DNA from: AM-0621 sp964386705
GTDB taxonomy: Bacteria; Planctomycetota; Planctomycetia; Planctomycetales; Planctomycetaceae
Length of the DNA: 64,000 nt
NCBI GenBank assembly: GCA_964386705.1
Contig: CAYLTY010000006.1
Coordinates: 13,937 to 77,936, forward strand
Direction: 5' to 3'
The notes under the pieces were generated by a model. That model had not been told where the DNA came from, ran no database searches, and saw only the letters and a list, made by a program, of their open reading frames with translations. Positions 53,619 to 61,132 of this stretch are shown here, in pieces; position 1 is the first letter of the stretch, and each line of letters opens with the position of its first letter. The translations under genes and the position numbers were made by a program.

Positions 53619-54551
53619 ATGGATTGCTTCTGCCCGATTCTGGAGCGTGTTACATCGGTTGAAGAAACCGGATTCGGTCGCAACGGCTGGTCGCTGGTGC
53701 GGTGCCGTGAAACGGGCTTCGTGTTCTTGCCGAATCCGCCGGAGTACTCGCAGTTGGAATGTGAGTTCGCCTGGGAAAACACGTCGGACCAGGAGAGCAA
53801 ACGGCGCGAGTTCGAAGAACCGATCTTTTCGAAGATCTCGGCGATGGCCAAAGCGACGAAGCTGTTCCTCTTCCCGCGCCGCAACAAGACGGCTTCGCTG
53901 ACCCTCAGCGTGGCACGCGGCTACGACCGGGCAGAACCTCTAAGCGTGCTGGATCTCGGATGCGGTTGGGGCAGCCTGCTGGTGGAGATTCATGATCGTG
54001 CCGCCAGGACCGGACGTCAGGTCGCGCTCCACGGAATTGAGATCTCAAAACGGCTCGCAGGGTATTCAGAAGGCAGAGTGGCTCCACTCGGTGGCAGAAT
54101 CCTTTCAACGAATGCGCTGGACGGCATCTCGTCCTTTGAAAACCAGAGCGTCAATCTGGTTACGATGTGCTCGTTCCTGGAACACGAGGCGCGTCCACTG
54201 CGCTTGCTGCGGCAACTGCATCCCATTCTGGCGACGGGCGGGTCGGTCATTCTCAAGGTGCCGAACTTCGCTTGCTGGAACCGGAGGCTGCGCGGCCAGA
54301 GATGGTGCGGCTTCCGCTTTCCGGATCACGTGAATTACTTCACACCGGACACCCTGCAGCGGTTGGCGCACGAGGCTGGCTACACGGTTTCTCGGCAGTC
54401 GTTCGGAGATCGGTTACCGATCAGCGACAACATGTACGCAGTGCTCACCAAGGATGATGCCCGAGCACCTGCGCCGGTTGTTTACTCGACGCCCGTCGTT
54501 TGTGTGGAGCCAATAGCAGAGCCCGTCAAAGAGCTGCTGGAAGTCGCTTAG
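53619..54551 (+). CDS. Class I SAM-dependent methyltransferase
   Basis: The protein has 310 residues. The Rossmann methyltransferase core lies at about 105-250, with motif I SVLDLGCGWGSLLVEI, GIEISKRLA, a post-motif segment SVNLVTMCSFLEHEARPLRL and GGSVILKVPNFACWNRRLRG. It is the UbiE/Coq-like class often found in O-antigen and cell-surface glycan loci (FRFPDHVNYFTPDTLQRLA is typical). The N-terminus (MDCFCPILERV) may once have been a zinc-ribbon as in related enzymes, but only two cysteines remain. The C-terminal 40 residues are variable. The substrate is unknown and no glycosyltransferases are nearby. Confidence 0.85.
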   Translation: MDCFCPILERVTSVEETGFGRNGWSLVRCRETGFVFLPNPPEYSQLECEFAWENTSDQESKRREFEEPIFSKISAMAKATKLFLFPRRNKTASLTLSVARGYDRAEPLSVLDLGCGWGSLLVEIHDRAARTGRQVALHGIEISKRLAGYSEGRVAPLGGRILSTNALDGISSFENQSVNLVTMCSFLEHEARPLRLLRQLHPILATGGSVILKVPNFACWNRRLRGQRWCGFRFPDHVNYFTPDTLQRLAHEAGYTVSRQSFGDRLPISDNMYAVLTKDDARAPAPVVYSTPVVCVEPIAEPVKELLEVA

Positions 54552-54634
54552 GCCGCGCGGTCGCTGGTTGTAACTCCGGGCCGAGTTGTTTCTGATGCCG
54601 CCGGGTTTCAGTTTCATCTCTCAGGAGTCACAGC

Positions 54635-55117
54635 ATGAATGCCAAAGAAGCGATCAAGATCGGTGTCGATATGGGGGCCTACGTCTGTCAGGCGTATGTT
54701 GCCGACTTGTCCGACGCCGACCTGCTGAAGCGGCCATGTCCCGGCTGCAATCACATCAACTGGCAACTCGGACATCTGATTGCGTCTGAGCATCGGCATC
54801 AGTCGACCGCGAATCCTCAAGGCGTGAAGCCGTTACCTGCAGGCTTCGCCGAGAAGTACACCAATGACACTGCGGCGTCGGATGACCCCAAGCAGTTCTG
54901 CACCAAGGCTGAATTGCTCAGCGCCTTCCAGGAATTGCGAGCGAGCACGCTGGCGTCTCTGGAGAAGATGTCGGAAGCGGATCTCGATCGAGCTACCGGC
55001 ATCGAGTATGCGCCGACTGTCGGAGCTTTGTACTCGCTGGAAGGCAGTCACTGGCTGATGCACGCCGGCCAATGGGCCGTAGTACGTCGACAATTGGGGC
55101 TTAAGCCGCTGTTCTAA
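54635..55117 (+). CDS. DinB family protein
   Basis: The protein has 160 residues of the DinB/YfiT four-helix-bundle superfamily (putative metal-dependent thiol S-transferases). Landmarks are NHINWQLGHLIASEHRH, with the first metal-ligand histidine, and SLEGSHWLMHAGQWAVVRRQ, with the C-terminal histidine pair. Helical segments ELLSAFQELRASTLASLEKM join them. AGGAG lies before the ATG at 54635. It seems monocistronic. Members often act in bacillithiol or mycothiol chemistry, but this lineage assignment is not secure here. Confidence 0.9.
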   Translation: MNAKEAIKIGVDMGAYVCQAYVADLSDADLLKRPCPGCNHINWQLGHLIASEHRHQSTANPQGVKPLPAGFAEKYTNDTAASDDPKQFCTKAELLSAFQELRASTLASLEKMSEADLDRATGIEYAPTVGALYSLEGSHWLMHAGQWAVVRRQLGLKPLF

Positions 55118-55156
55118 CAGAGCATTTTGAAGTGATACGCATCACAGGAGCGTGCT

Positions 55157-55235
55157 GAGCGGCAAGGCGCTAGCCGCCGGCTCTGCCATGGTTAGGTCTC
55201 GGTGCACCTCACCCGCCGCTAGCGCGTTGCGGCTC
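55157..55235. repeat. Imperfect long inverted repeat around CGCTAGC cores
   Basis: Arms at about 55157-55178 and 55214-55235 pair with 18 of 21 matches (GCAAGGCGCTAGCCGCC against GCCGCTAGCGCGTTGC). The 35-nt interior contains AGGT and ACCT in inverted order. It lies between the convergent dinB and thioredoxin-like genes. Only one copy is in this window. Confidence 0.7.
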
Positions 55236-55282
55236 ACTCCCGCTGTCCACTGACAGACCACCGTGCACAGCAACGATCGCGG

Positions 55283-55307
55283 GTGGGTCAACAATCGGTT
55301 GGCCCAC
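55283..55307. repeat. Small hairpin
   Basis: GTGGGTCAAC and GTTGGCCCAC form a 10-bp stem with one G-T pair and loop AATCG, about 50 nt after the longer inverted repeat and 54 nt from the end of the leftward thioredoxin-like gene. No T tract follows on either strand, so it is not a clear terminator. Confidence 0.6.
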
Positions 55308-55360
55308 CGGGATTGCTCCGTCGCCGGTATCATGGGTGACAACATCCAGCGGCGGACGAT

Positions 55361-55963
55361 CTATTGAACGCCCTTCAGGAGTTCTTCAACGAAGGGGTTG
55401 ATGTCCTTTTCGTAGCTGAAGCTGCCGTTGCTTTCGTCAAAGAGTTTGGCGAGCTTGCCGTCCGTGCCATAGACATAGACGGCCGGAATTGAGGACAGCT
55501 TGAGCTGCTCATAGACCTTGTCGCTCTCTTCGTTCAACAGGTAGTTCTCAAGCTTGGCTTGCTTCTCTTTGAGCACGTCCAGGACCGGCGTTCGCAAGCT
55601 GTCCACGGGTTGATCGGGCAAGCCTTCGTAGTCGAGGCTGGCGGTCATGCAGACCAGTTTGTCCGCAGAATGCTTGCCGCTGAGCGCCACCAGGTGAGGC
55701 AGCTCTCGCAGACATGGTGCGCAGGACGTGGACCACATGTCGCACACGACAACCTTGCCGGAGTGCTTGGCAATCGCCTGATTGAGTTCCTGCAGGCTGC
55801 AAACTTTCAACTGCACATCAGCGGCAGCAGAAGGCGTTTCTGTAGTCTGCGTCGCTTTGGGGGTCAGCTCCACTGGAGTGGCGGTGACTGGAGCGGGCGC
55901 CGGGTTTGGTCCACAACCCAGGGCGATCAACAACGGCAAAGTCAGCAGGTGGGGTCGCAACAT
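55361..55963 (-). CDS. Thioredoxin-like lipoprotein
   Basis: The protein has 200 residues. The lipoprotein signal ends LPLLIALGC, with the acylated cysteine at about residue 17. A proline- and threonine-rich linker (about 18-50) leads to a TlpA/ResA-like thioredoxin domain with the active site DMWSTSCAPCLREL (CAPC) and the cis-proline loop SSIPAVYVYGTDG. It would act in the periplasm as a thiol-disulfide oxidoreductase tethered to a membrane. The ATG at 55963 was chosen for AGGAG upstream and the lipobox; an in-frame extension reaches 56038. No cytochrome maturation genes are adjacent. Confidence 0.9.
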   Translation of the reverse strand: MLRPHLLTLPLLIALGCGPNPAPAPVTATPVELTPKATQTTETPSAAADVQLKVCSLQELNQAIAKHSGKVVVCDMWSTSCAPCLRELPHLVALSGKHSADKLVCMTASLDYEGLPDQPVDSLRTPVLDVLKEKQAKLENYLLNEESDKVYEQLKLSSIPAVYVYGTDGKLAKLFDESNGSFSYEKDINPFVEELLKGVQ

Positions 55964-56146
55964 CGGGGATGACTCCTGGGGAAGAGCAAAGGCGGGTGCA
56001 GTTCGCAGGTACCGAACATGCTGCGAGGTTAGTCCCAAGGATTTTACTCGCCACCAAAGTGTAATCCGCTCACGCAGGAGATGCTGCTGACTCGATCGCT
56101 GTGAACGCTCAGGCTGTCGCGTGATCGCGATGACCTGCGGGCTCGA

Positions 56147-56407
56147 TCATTCGCCGATTCCCAGGTTGCGTTCGATGTCGAGTGAGCGTTTATCGAACAG
56201 CAATTTTTTCAGCGGGTCGTTCTCGTATTCCATCGGACGATCGCCGCGGCCTTGTTCACCGACCCAACCCCATTCGTCCTTCAGCACCGTGTCATCGTCT
56301 TTGGCCGCCTTGGACTTGAACGGCGACCACAGGGGCTTCCCGGTAAAGCTGGAGCAACCGGAAGTCGTCAGAATTAACAGCGACAATGTCGCCCACAACA
56401 GGCGCAT
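56147..56407 (-). CDS. Small lipoprotein, unknown
   Basis: The protein has 86 residues. The signal peptide MRLLWATLSLLILTTSGCSS has a clear lipobox (TSGC). The mature part is charged, with WGWVGEQGRGDRPMEYENDP and KKLLFDKRSLDIERNLGI, and no recognised domain. The ATG at 56407 is preferred over a TTG at 56419. It lies on the same strand as the PASTA protein gene, with a REP-like palindrome in between. Function unknown. Confidence 0.7.
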   Translation of the reverse strand: MRLLWATLSLLILTTSGCSSFTGKPLWSPFKSKAAKDDDTVLKDEWGWVGEQGRGDRPMEYENDPLKKLLFDKRSLDIERNLGIGE

Positions 56408-56592
56408 AGTTGGCCTCAATCAAAGACGTGCGAGGGGGATGTCTGAAGGGAAGGCTGTCGAGAGGTGCCAGAGCGGCTCGGGAGAAGTGGCGTGCGGTCG
56501 ATGAATCGCACCAATTGCGGAGGGAGTCGCGGAGAGAGTTTGAGTGCTTGAAAGGCGACGATCGGAGGTGATCGGTCTCCAAGAATCAGGAC

Positions 56593-56620
56593 GTAGGACG
56601 GACAATCCTGTCCGTCCTAC
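56593..56620. repeat. REP-like palindrome, GTAGGACGGACA family (single)
   Basis: GTAGGACGGACA and TGTCCGTCCTAC are perfect 12-bp arms around ATCC. The same sequence recurs as an inverted pair at 63704-63769. A GTAG head followed by a hairpin is the form of bacterial REP elements. Confidence 0.85.
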
Positions 56621-56646
56621 AGTTTCATAGTTGCTTGTTGCTGGTG

Positions 56647-58089
56647 CTACTGGGCTTTGGAGCCTTTGGCGTCTTCGTCATCAATAAACAGTTTCAGGGT
56701 CACAGTGCCTTCCGGGTCGAGCTTGGCGCCCGCTTTCGGCGACTGATCCTGAACTGTGTGCAGTGCGTCTTCCGTGCGAGCCAAGTCGCCGCGGATCATC
56801 TTCACCTTGTAGCCCATCGCTTCCAGCTTCTGCTTGGCTTGCGAGTGGCTCAGGCCGGTGACTTTCGGCACCAAACCGGTTGCTGCGGCTTCATCTTTAT
56901 TTCCGTCGGTCAGGTTGATCTGTGGTTCGGTATAGACCACTAGCTTGACCAACTCACCCTTCTTCAAGGTCTGCTTGGCCTCGGGGATTTGACGGTAGAC
57001 GTGATACTGCAATTGCGGTGTATTCGCCGGGTCACCTTTGAAGAATTGAACCTTGTAGCCCTTCTTCTCCAAGATATCTTTGGCCTTGGAGTGCTCCAGC
57101 CCCACCACTGAAGGCAGCGTGTCTGCCGCAGGTTTGGGGCCTTCCTGAGGCTTTGCGCCCGCAACCTGCTCGCCGTCGCCTGTGGTGATGAACTTGTAAC
57201 CCTTCAGGTTGGGTTTGAAGGGATCTGACCCCGGGATGCCCAGGATTCTTGTGACGGGCTTACTCGGGTTCTTGGTGATCTTCGGAAAGGAGTAAACGGT
57301 CTCTGTGGTTTCCGCGGGGTCCATCATCTGTACGGCTTGAATCATCATGCTGGTGGGTTCGAGCATGATCACCGCCCATTTGTAGTTCGCCGCATCCTGC
57401 TGCCACTTGGGGATGGCTTGCATGACAATGGTGCTGGCGGTTTGCTTGATCAACCGCATCTGGTAGCGCTGATGAGCTTTCTCAGGAGGCATGCCAAACA
57501 GGAACGGCAGCGGGCCGTCCATGATGTGTTCGCCTTGTCCTTCAGGTGGGATCGAGAACTGCATTACTTCCTTCTTGGCGTCGAAGATCTGCAGCACTTG
57601 CTTGCCGTCGCAGATCCACCGTTCGGGGACATCAGACTCCGCCGAGAACTTCAGCCCCTTGCCATCAATGGCACTTACTTTATCGACAGTCGTGCCGTCC
57701 TTGACCTTCGTCCCCTCCAGATCAATGCGGCCCTTATCGGGAGCTTCGTAATAGAATTCGCCTTGCGCCTGCTTCACGGTCAAGAACGTGTAGTCGTAGA
57801 TGAAGCGTTTGTGTTCGCCTTCCAGCTTCTTGATGTTCTTCGACGAGGCGTACCAGTCCTGCAGGATCTTATCCAGCACCGGGTTCGGGGCTTCGGGTTT
57901 CGCCGCGGGTTGAGCTGCACCTGGCTTCGCCGCCACGCCTGCTGGTGCTACAGCGCCGCGAGCGGGTGGATTTGCAGGTTTTGTGGGAGCTGGTTTCGTC
58001 TGACCATAAATCGCTGAGTCGGCGCAGAAGACAGTCACACCGAACAGTGCGGTGATTGCAATGAGGCGTCGGAACATCTGACTTTGCAT
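56647..58089 (-). CDS. TIGR03009-like secreted protein with two PASTA domains
   Basis: The protein has 480 residues. The signal peptide MQSQMFRRLIAITALFGVTV ends before a proline/alanine-rich linker. A LolA-like domain similar to the planctomycete family TIGR03009 follows (about 60-290: ILQDWYASSKNIKKLEGEHK, AQGEFYYEAPDKGRIDLEG, WICDGKQVLQIFDAKKEVMQ). Two PASTA domains close it (about 326-387, LPSVVGLEHSKAKDILEKKG; about 403-471, VPKVTGLSHSQAKQKLEAMG). PASTA units usually bind peptidoglycan in Ser/Thr kinases and penicillin-binding proteins. The ATG at 58089 was chosen, with another at 58077. It lies 73 nt downstream of the SGNH-like gene on the same strand. Confidence 0.85.
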   Translation of the reverse strand: MQSQMFRRLIAITALFGVTVFCADSAIYGQTKPAPTKPANPPARGAVAPAGVAAKPGAAQPAAKPEAPNPVLDKILQDWYASSKNIKKLEGEHKRFIYDYTFLTVKQAQGEFYYEAPDKGRIDLEGTKVKDGTTVDKVSAIDGKGLKFSAESDVPERWICDGKQVLQIFDAKKEVMQFSIPPEGQGEHIMDGPLPFLFGMPPEKAHQRYQMRLIKQTASTIVMQAIPKWQQDAANYKWAVIMLEPTSMMIQAVQMMDPAETTETVYSFPKITKNPSKPVTRILGIPGSDPFKPNLKGYKFITTGDGEQVAGAKPQEGPKPAADTLPSVVGLEHSKAKDILEKKGYKVQFFKGDPANTPQLQYHVYRQIPEAKQTLKKGELVKLVVYTEPQINLTDGNKDEAAATGLVPKVTGLSHSQAKQKLEAMGYKVKMIRGDLARTEDALHTVQDQSPKAGAKLDPEGTVTLKLFIDDEDAKGSKAQ

Positions 58090-58162
58090 CCTTGCAAAAG
58101 GTCGGAGAACCAGAAGGGCGGGAGATGTAACGGAAGATGCGTGAACAAGACTAGATCTGAAA

Positions 58163-59452
58163 TCAGTACCGGTCGGAACTCGTTCCGGCGGGTGATTCAG
58201 CAGCGGTCGCGGGACGTTGGATGTGTGACGTGCGAGCAGCGGAAGATTCGGTGTGACTGGCCTGGCGGGAGGCCCCTTCGCGGGTGGTTTGGGGGGCTGC
58301 GGATTCGGGCGTCGTCCAGGCATCAGGCATGGCCTGGAACATCGCTTCAGCCAAGGCGTAGGCGTAGATGTCGTGGCCAAACTTGCTCAACGTGCGGTAA
58401 TCATCTTCAAAGGCCGCTTGAGGATCATTGACTCGCCGCAGAGTCTGGGAGATACGGCACACAGTCGCCGCCGAAGATTTCTCAAACTCGTTGAGCGGAT
58501 GAACCTGAGCGGTGCGGCTGGTCGTGTCATCATCGGCAGAAGACGTATCCGCCAGTGCGTCGTCCAGCAGTTGTTCCACGAGCGGATGCACCGCCAGAAC
58601 GGTGCGGCTGCCGAATGGTGCTGTCAACCGGGCGAGTTGCTCAACGGGTTTCAACGCCGCAGTAACCTCAGCGCCGTCAGTGAACGAGCGATCGCGCCGC
58701 CAGTCTCGCTTGGCGAGAGTGATAGGTTCGGAGACATCACCCTCATCCCGCATACCGAAGCGGTGAATCAACTCTTTTTTGACCCATTGCACGCACAGGA
58801 AGTGCTGGCACAAGGGCTTGATCTTGGGCGTGCTGACCAGCAGCGGATGCACGCAGACCAGTGGCACATCGTGGGGATCGAGATCCGTCAGCCTGCGGAA
58901 ACGAGCTTCATCACCAACGTCGGACGGGTCGAAGTGGACGATCAGGACATCCGGCTGCAGCGCCAGCAACTGGTGTTTGACCTGCAGGTAAGCCAGCAGT
59001 GGTCCTGATTCCGGAACGCCAGCATTGATGACTTCAATCTTGCGCTGCGTGTAAGGCTGCAGGTGAGCTGCCAGCCGTACTCCGAAGAAGGCTTCATCCG
59101 GCAGGTTGGCCGCCAGAATCGTTTCGTCACCCAGGCACACGATGCGCAGAGTGTCTGAGGGCTTGGGCACTGCGACTTCAGGCCCGCGCAGCCCGAGACT
59201 GTTGGTCTGAAAACTGAACGCTTCGGAGGTTTCCGTCGCGGGACCGCAGATACGCTGCAGCGGGGCAAGCTGATGATGGGTGGCCGCTGAGGGCAACAAC
59301 TGCCAGCCCGCATGTCCTGCTGTGGCTTGAGCTTCCGCTCGGAGGGCGGCCACGCGGAAGCCAAATTCGACAATACACGGCAGTAGCGCAAGCACCAGCA
59401 GTGCATACACTAAGCATCGCAAGCCGTGGAGCCGAAGACGTCCCATCCTCAT
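58163..59452 (-). CDS. SGNH-hydrolase-like membrane-anchored protein, nucleophile replaced
   Basis: The protein has 429 residues. An N-terminal TM anchor (GLRCLVYALLVLALLPCIVEF) is followed by an SGNH/GDSL-like fold: TLRIVCLGDETILAANLPDE in block I position, VINAGVPESGPLLAYLQVKH (block III region, Gly and Asn partly kept) and a late GHDIYAYALAEAMF histidine. Block I normally reads GDS; here Asp109 is followed by Glu110, so the catalytic serine is absent and esterase activity is unlikely. The C-terminus is Ser/Thr/Pro-rich. The start is uncertain among ATGs at 59491, 59452 and 59446. It precedes the PASTA protein gene. Related AlgX/DltD-type folds act on exopolysaccharides (family knowledge). 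Confidence 0.75.
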   Translation of the reverse strand: MRMGRLRLHGLRCLVYALLVLALLPCIVEFGFRVAALRAEAQATAGHAGWQLLPSAATHHQLAPLQRICGPATETSEAFSFQTNSLGLRGPEVAVPKPSDTLRIVCLGDETILAANLPDEAFFGVRLAAHLQPYTQRKIEVINAGVPESGPLLAYLQVKHQLLALQPDVLIVHFDPSDVGDEARFRRLTDLDPHDVPLVCVHPLLVSTPKIKPLCQHFLCVQWVKKELIHRFGMRDEGDVSEPITLAKRDWRRDRSFTDGAEVTAALKPVEQLARLTAPFGSRTVLAVHPLVEQLLDDALADTSSADDDTTSRTAQVHPLNEFEKSSAATVCRISQTLRRVNDPQAAFEDDYRTLSKFGHDIYAYALAEAMFQAMPDAWTTPESAAPQTTREGASRQASHTESSAARTSHIQRPATAAESPAGTSSDRY

Positions 59453-59573
59453 TGCCCGCCGCTCAAAGAAACGCAGGCCAGGGCGATCCATCGCCCGGCA
59501 AATAAGCAGGGGAATCTACCCGCGACTCAAAAACGCCACAACATGGCTCTTGAAAGCACACATCAGCCGTGCC

Positions 59574-59681
59574 GTAGTCCAGTCTCTCCGAGACTGGATC
59601 TTCCGTTGCGGCGCCACTCGGTTTGAAGCAGATTCCGGGGGGGGCGGCAGAGAAGGTTCAGTCTCGGAGAGGCTGAACTAC
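59574..59681. repeat. REP-like inverted pair, GTAGTYCAGYCTC family
   Basis: The unit at 59574-59596 is GTAG followed by TCCAGTCTC-TCC-GAGACTGGA, a 9-bp hairpin. The reverse-complement unit at 59659-59681 differs by two bases. The two are separated by 62 nt, the arrangement of a BIME. The pair lies between the SGNH-like gene and a DUF1501 gene. Confidence 0.85.
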
Positions 59682-59709
59682 GAAAAGGCGATTCTGCTGA
59701 CGCCGGAGT

Positions 59710-61044
59710 TCAGACCAGTCCGTGAATCACCTTGCCGCCGTTGACCACTCGGACGGGGCGGCCTTCGGGGGTGTAGAACTCTTCGTTCGGGTCGATGCCC
59801 AGCAGGTGGTACATCGTGGCCGCGAGGTCTTCCGGTCCGGTGGGATCGCCATCGGGACGTTCGCCGCGAGCGTTCGTCTTGCCGACCACAACTCCCGGCT
59901 TGATGCCGCCGCCAGCCATCAGAATGCAGTTCGACGGACCCCAGTGGTCGCGTCCGGCGTATTGGTTCACACGCGGCGTGCGGCCGAATTCGCCCATCAC
60001 GATGACCATTGTCTTGCCGAGGATGCCGCGATCGTCGAGGTCTCGCAGCAACGTCGACAACGTCTGATCGAGCTGCGGCAGCAGGTCGTTCTTCAGGACC
60101 TTGAAGTTGTCGTAGTGCGTGTCCCAGTTCTGATGATCGACGGTCACGCAACGCACGCCTGCCTCAACGAGACGGCGCGCCGCCAGACTGCATTGGCCGA
60201 GTGTCGTGCGACCGTATTCGTTTCGCAGGGCGATGGATTCCTGCCCGATATCGAACGCGCGGCGCGTTTCGGGTGAGGTCACCAGTTCCAGAGCCTTCTG
60301 CTGGAACGTCGTCATCTGCTTGGCGGACTTGTTGGCTTCGACTTCGCTGGCCTGACGGAAGCGGTCAACGCGAGCCATCAGGTTCTTGCGGTCATCCAGA
60401 CGTGTCGAATCCACGGCCAATGGCGGCAGCAGGTCGGGCACTGAAAAGTTTGGCTGGTTCGGATCGGCTTCGACGACGAACGGTGCGCTTGCCGAACCCA
60501 GATACGCGGGACCAGCCGACGGGTGCATCTTCGGCATGCAGACATACGCCGGCACCCCACCGCGCGGGCCGAGTTGCTTGCTGATCATCGAACCGTGCGA
60601 GGGCCGCTGATTGTTCGGCTTCAGATTGACATTGAAGCCGGGAGCCGGGTGATAGCCCGTGAGCATGTAGTGATCAGCGTCGCCGTGACCGGAATTGCTG
60701 TGCGTCATCGAACGCAACAGCGAGAACCGGTGCGCCGTCTGAGCCAGCTTCGGCAGATGCTCGCAGACTTCCATACCGGGGACGTTGGTCGAGATCGGCG
60801 AGAAGTCGCCGCGAAACTCTGGAGGCGCGTTGGGCTTCAAGTCGAGCGTATCAATGGTGCTCAAGCCGCCCTTGAGGAACAGAATGATCACCGAGACATC
60901 GCTGTTCGGGTTCGGCTTCGCCGCCTTGCTTTCAGCAGCCAGCAGTTGCGGGAGCGAAAAGGCTCCGCCAAGGGTGCCGGCAACACCGACTCGCAAGAGT
61001 TCACGGCGGCTGATTCCGTCGCAGAAACCACGTTGCTTAGTCAT
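59710..61044 (-). CDS. DUF1501 protein, Tat-exported
   Basis: The protein has 444 residues. The leader GISRRELLRVGVAGTLGGAF has the twin-arginine motif. Family landmarks are SVIILFLKGGLSTIDTLDLK, MTHSNSGHGDADHYMLTGYH, MVIVMGEFGRTPRVNQYAGR, DHWGPSNCILMAGGGIKPGV and MYHLLGIDPNEEFYTPEG. The ATG at 61044 has AGAGGCC upstream. An in-frame ATG at 61131 follows the stop of the upstream DUF1549/DUF1553 gene by one base (TAG-A-ATG) and would add 29 residues before the Tat signal. Either way the two genes form a translationally linked pair, the usual planctomycete arrangement. Confidence 0.9.
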   Translation of the reverse strand: MTKQRGFCDGISRRELLRVGVAGTLGGAFSLPQLLAAESKAAKPNPNSDVSVIILFLKGGLSTIDTLDLKPNAPPEFRGDFSPISTNVPGMEVCEHLPKLAQTAHRFSLLRSMTHSNSGHGDADHYMLTGYHPAPGFNVNLKPNNQRPSHGSMISKQLGPRGGVPAYVCMPKMHPSAGPAYLGSASAPFVVEADPNQPNFSVPDLLPPLAVDSTRLDDRKNLMARVDRFRQASEVEANKSAKQMTTFQQKALELVTSPETRRAFDIGQESIALRNEYGRTTLGQCSLAARRLVEAGVRCVTVDHQNWDTHYDNFKVLKNDLLPQLDQTLSTLLRDLDDRGILGKTMVIVMGEFGRTPRVNQYAGRDHWGPSNCILMAGGGIKPGVVVGKTNARGERPDGDPTGPEDLAATMYHLLGIDPNEEFYTPEGRPVRVVNGGKVIHGLV

Positions 61045-61132
61045 GGGAGGCCTCTCTGATTCTCGCTTCGGGCGGGTACGGTGCAGCAATTGGCGGGGAA
61101 TCGACTGACCAAACTTTTTCGCGTTCGACATT

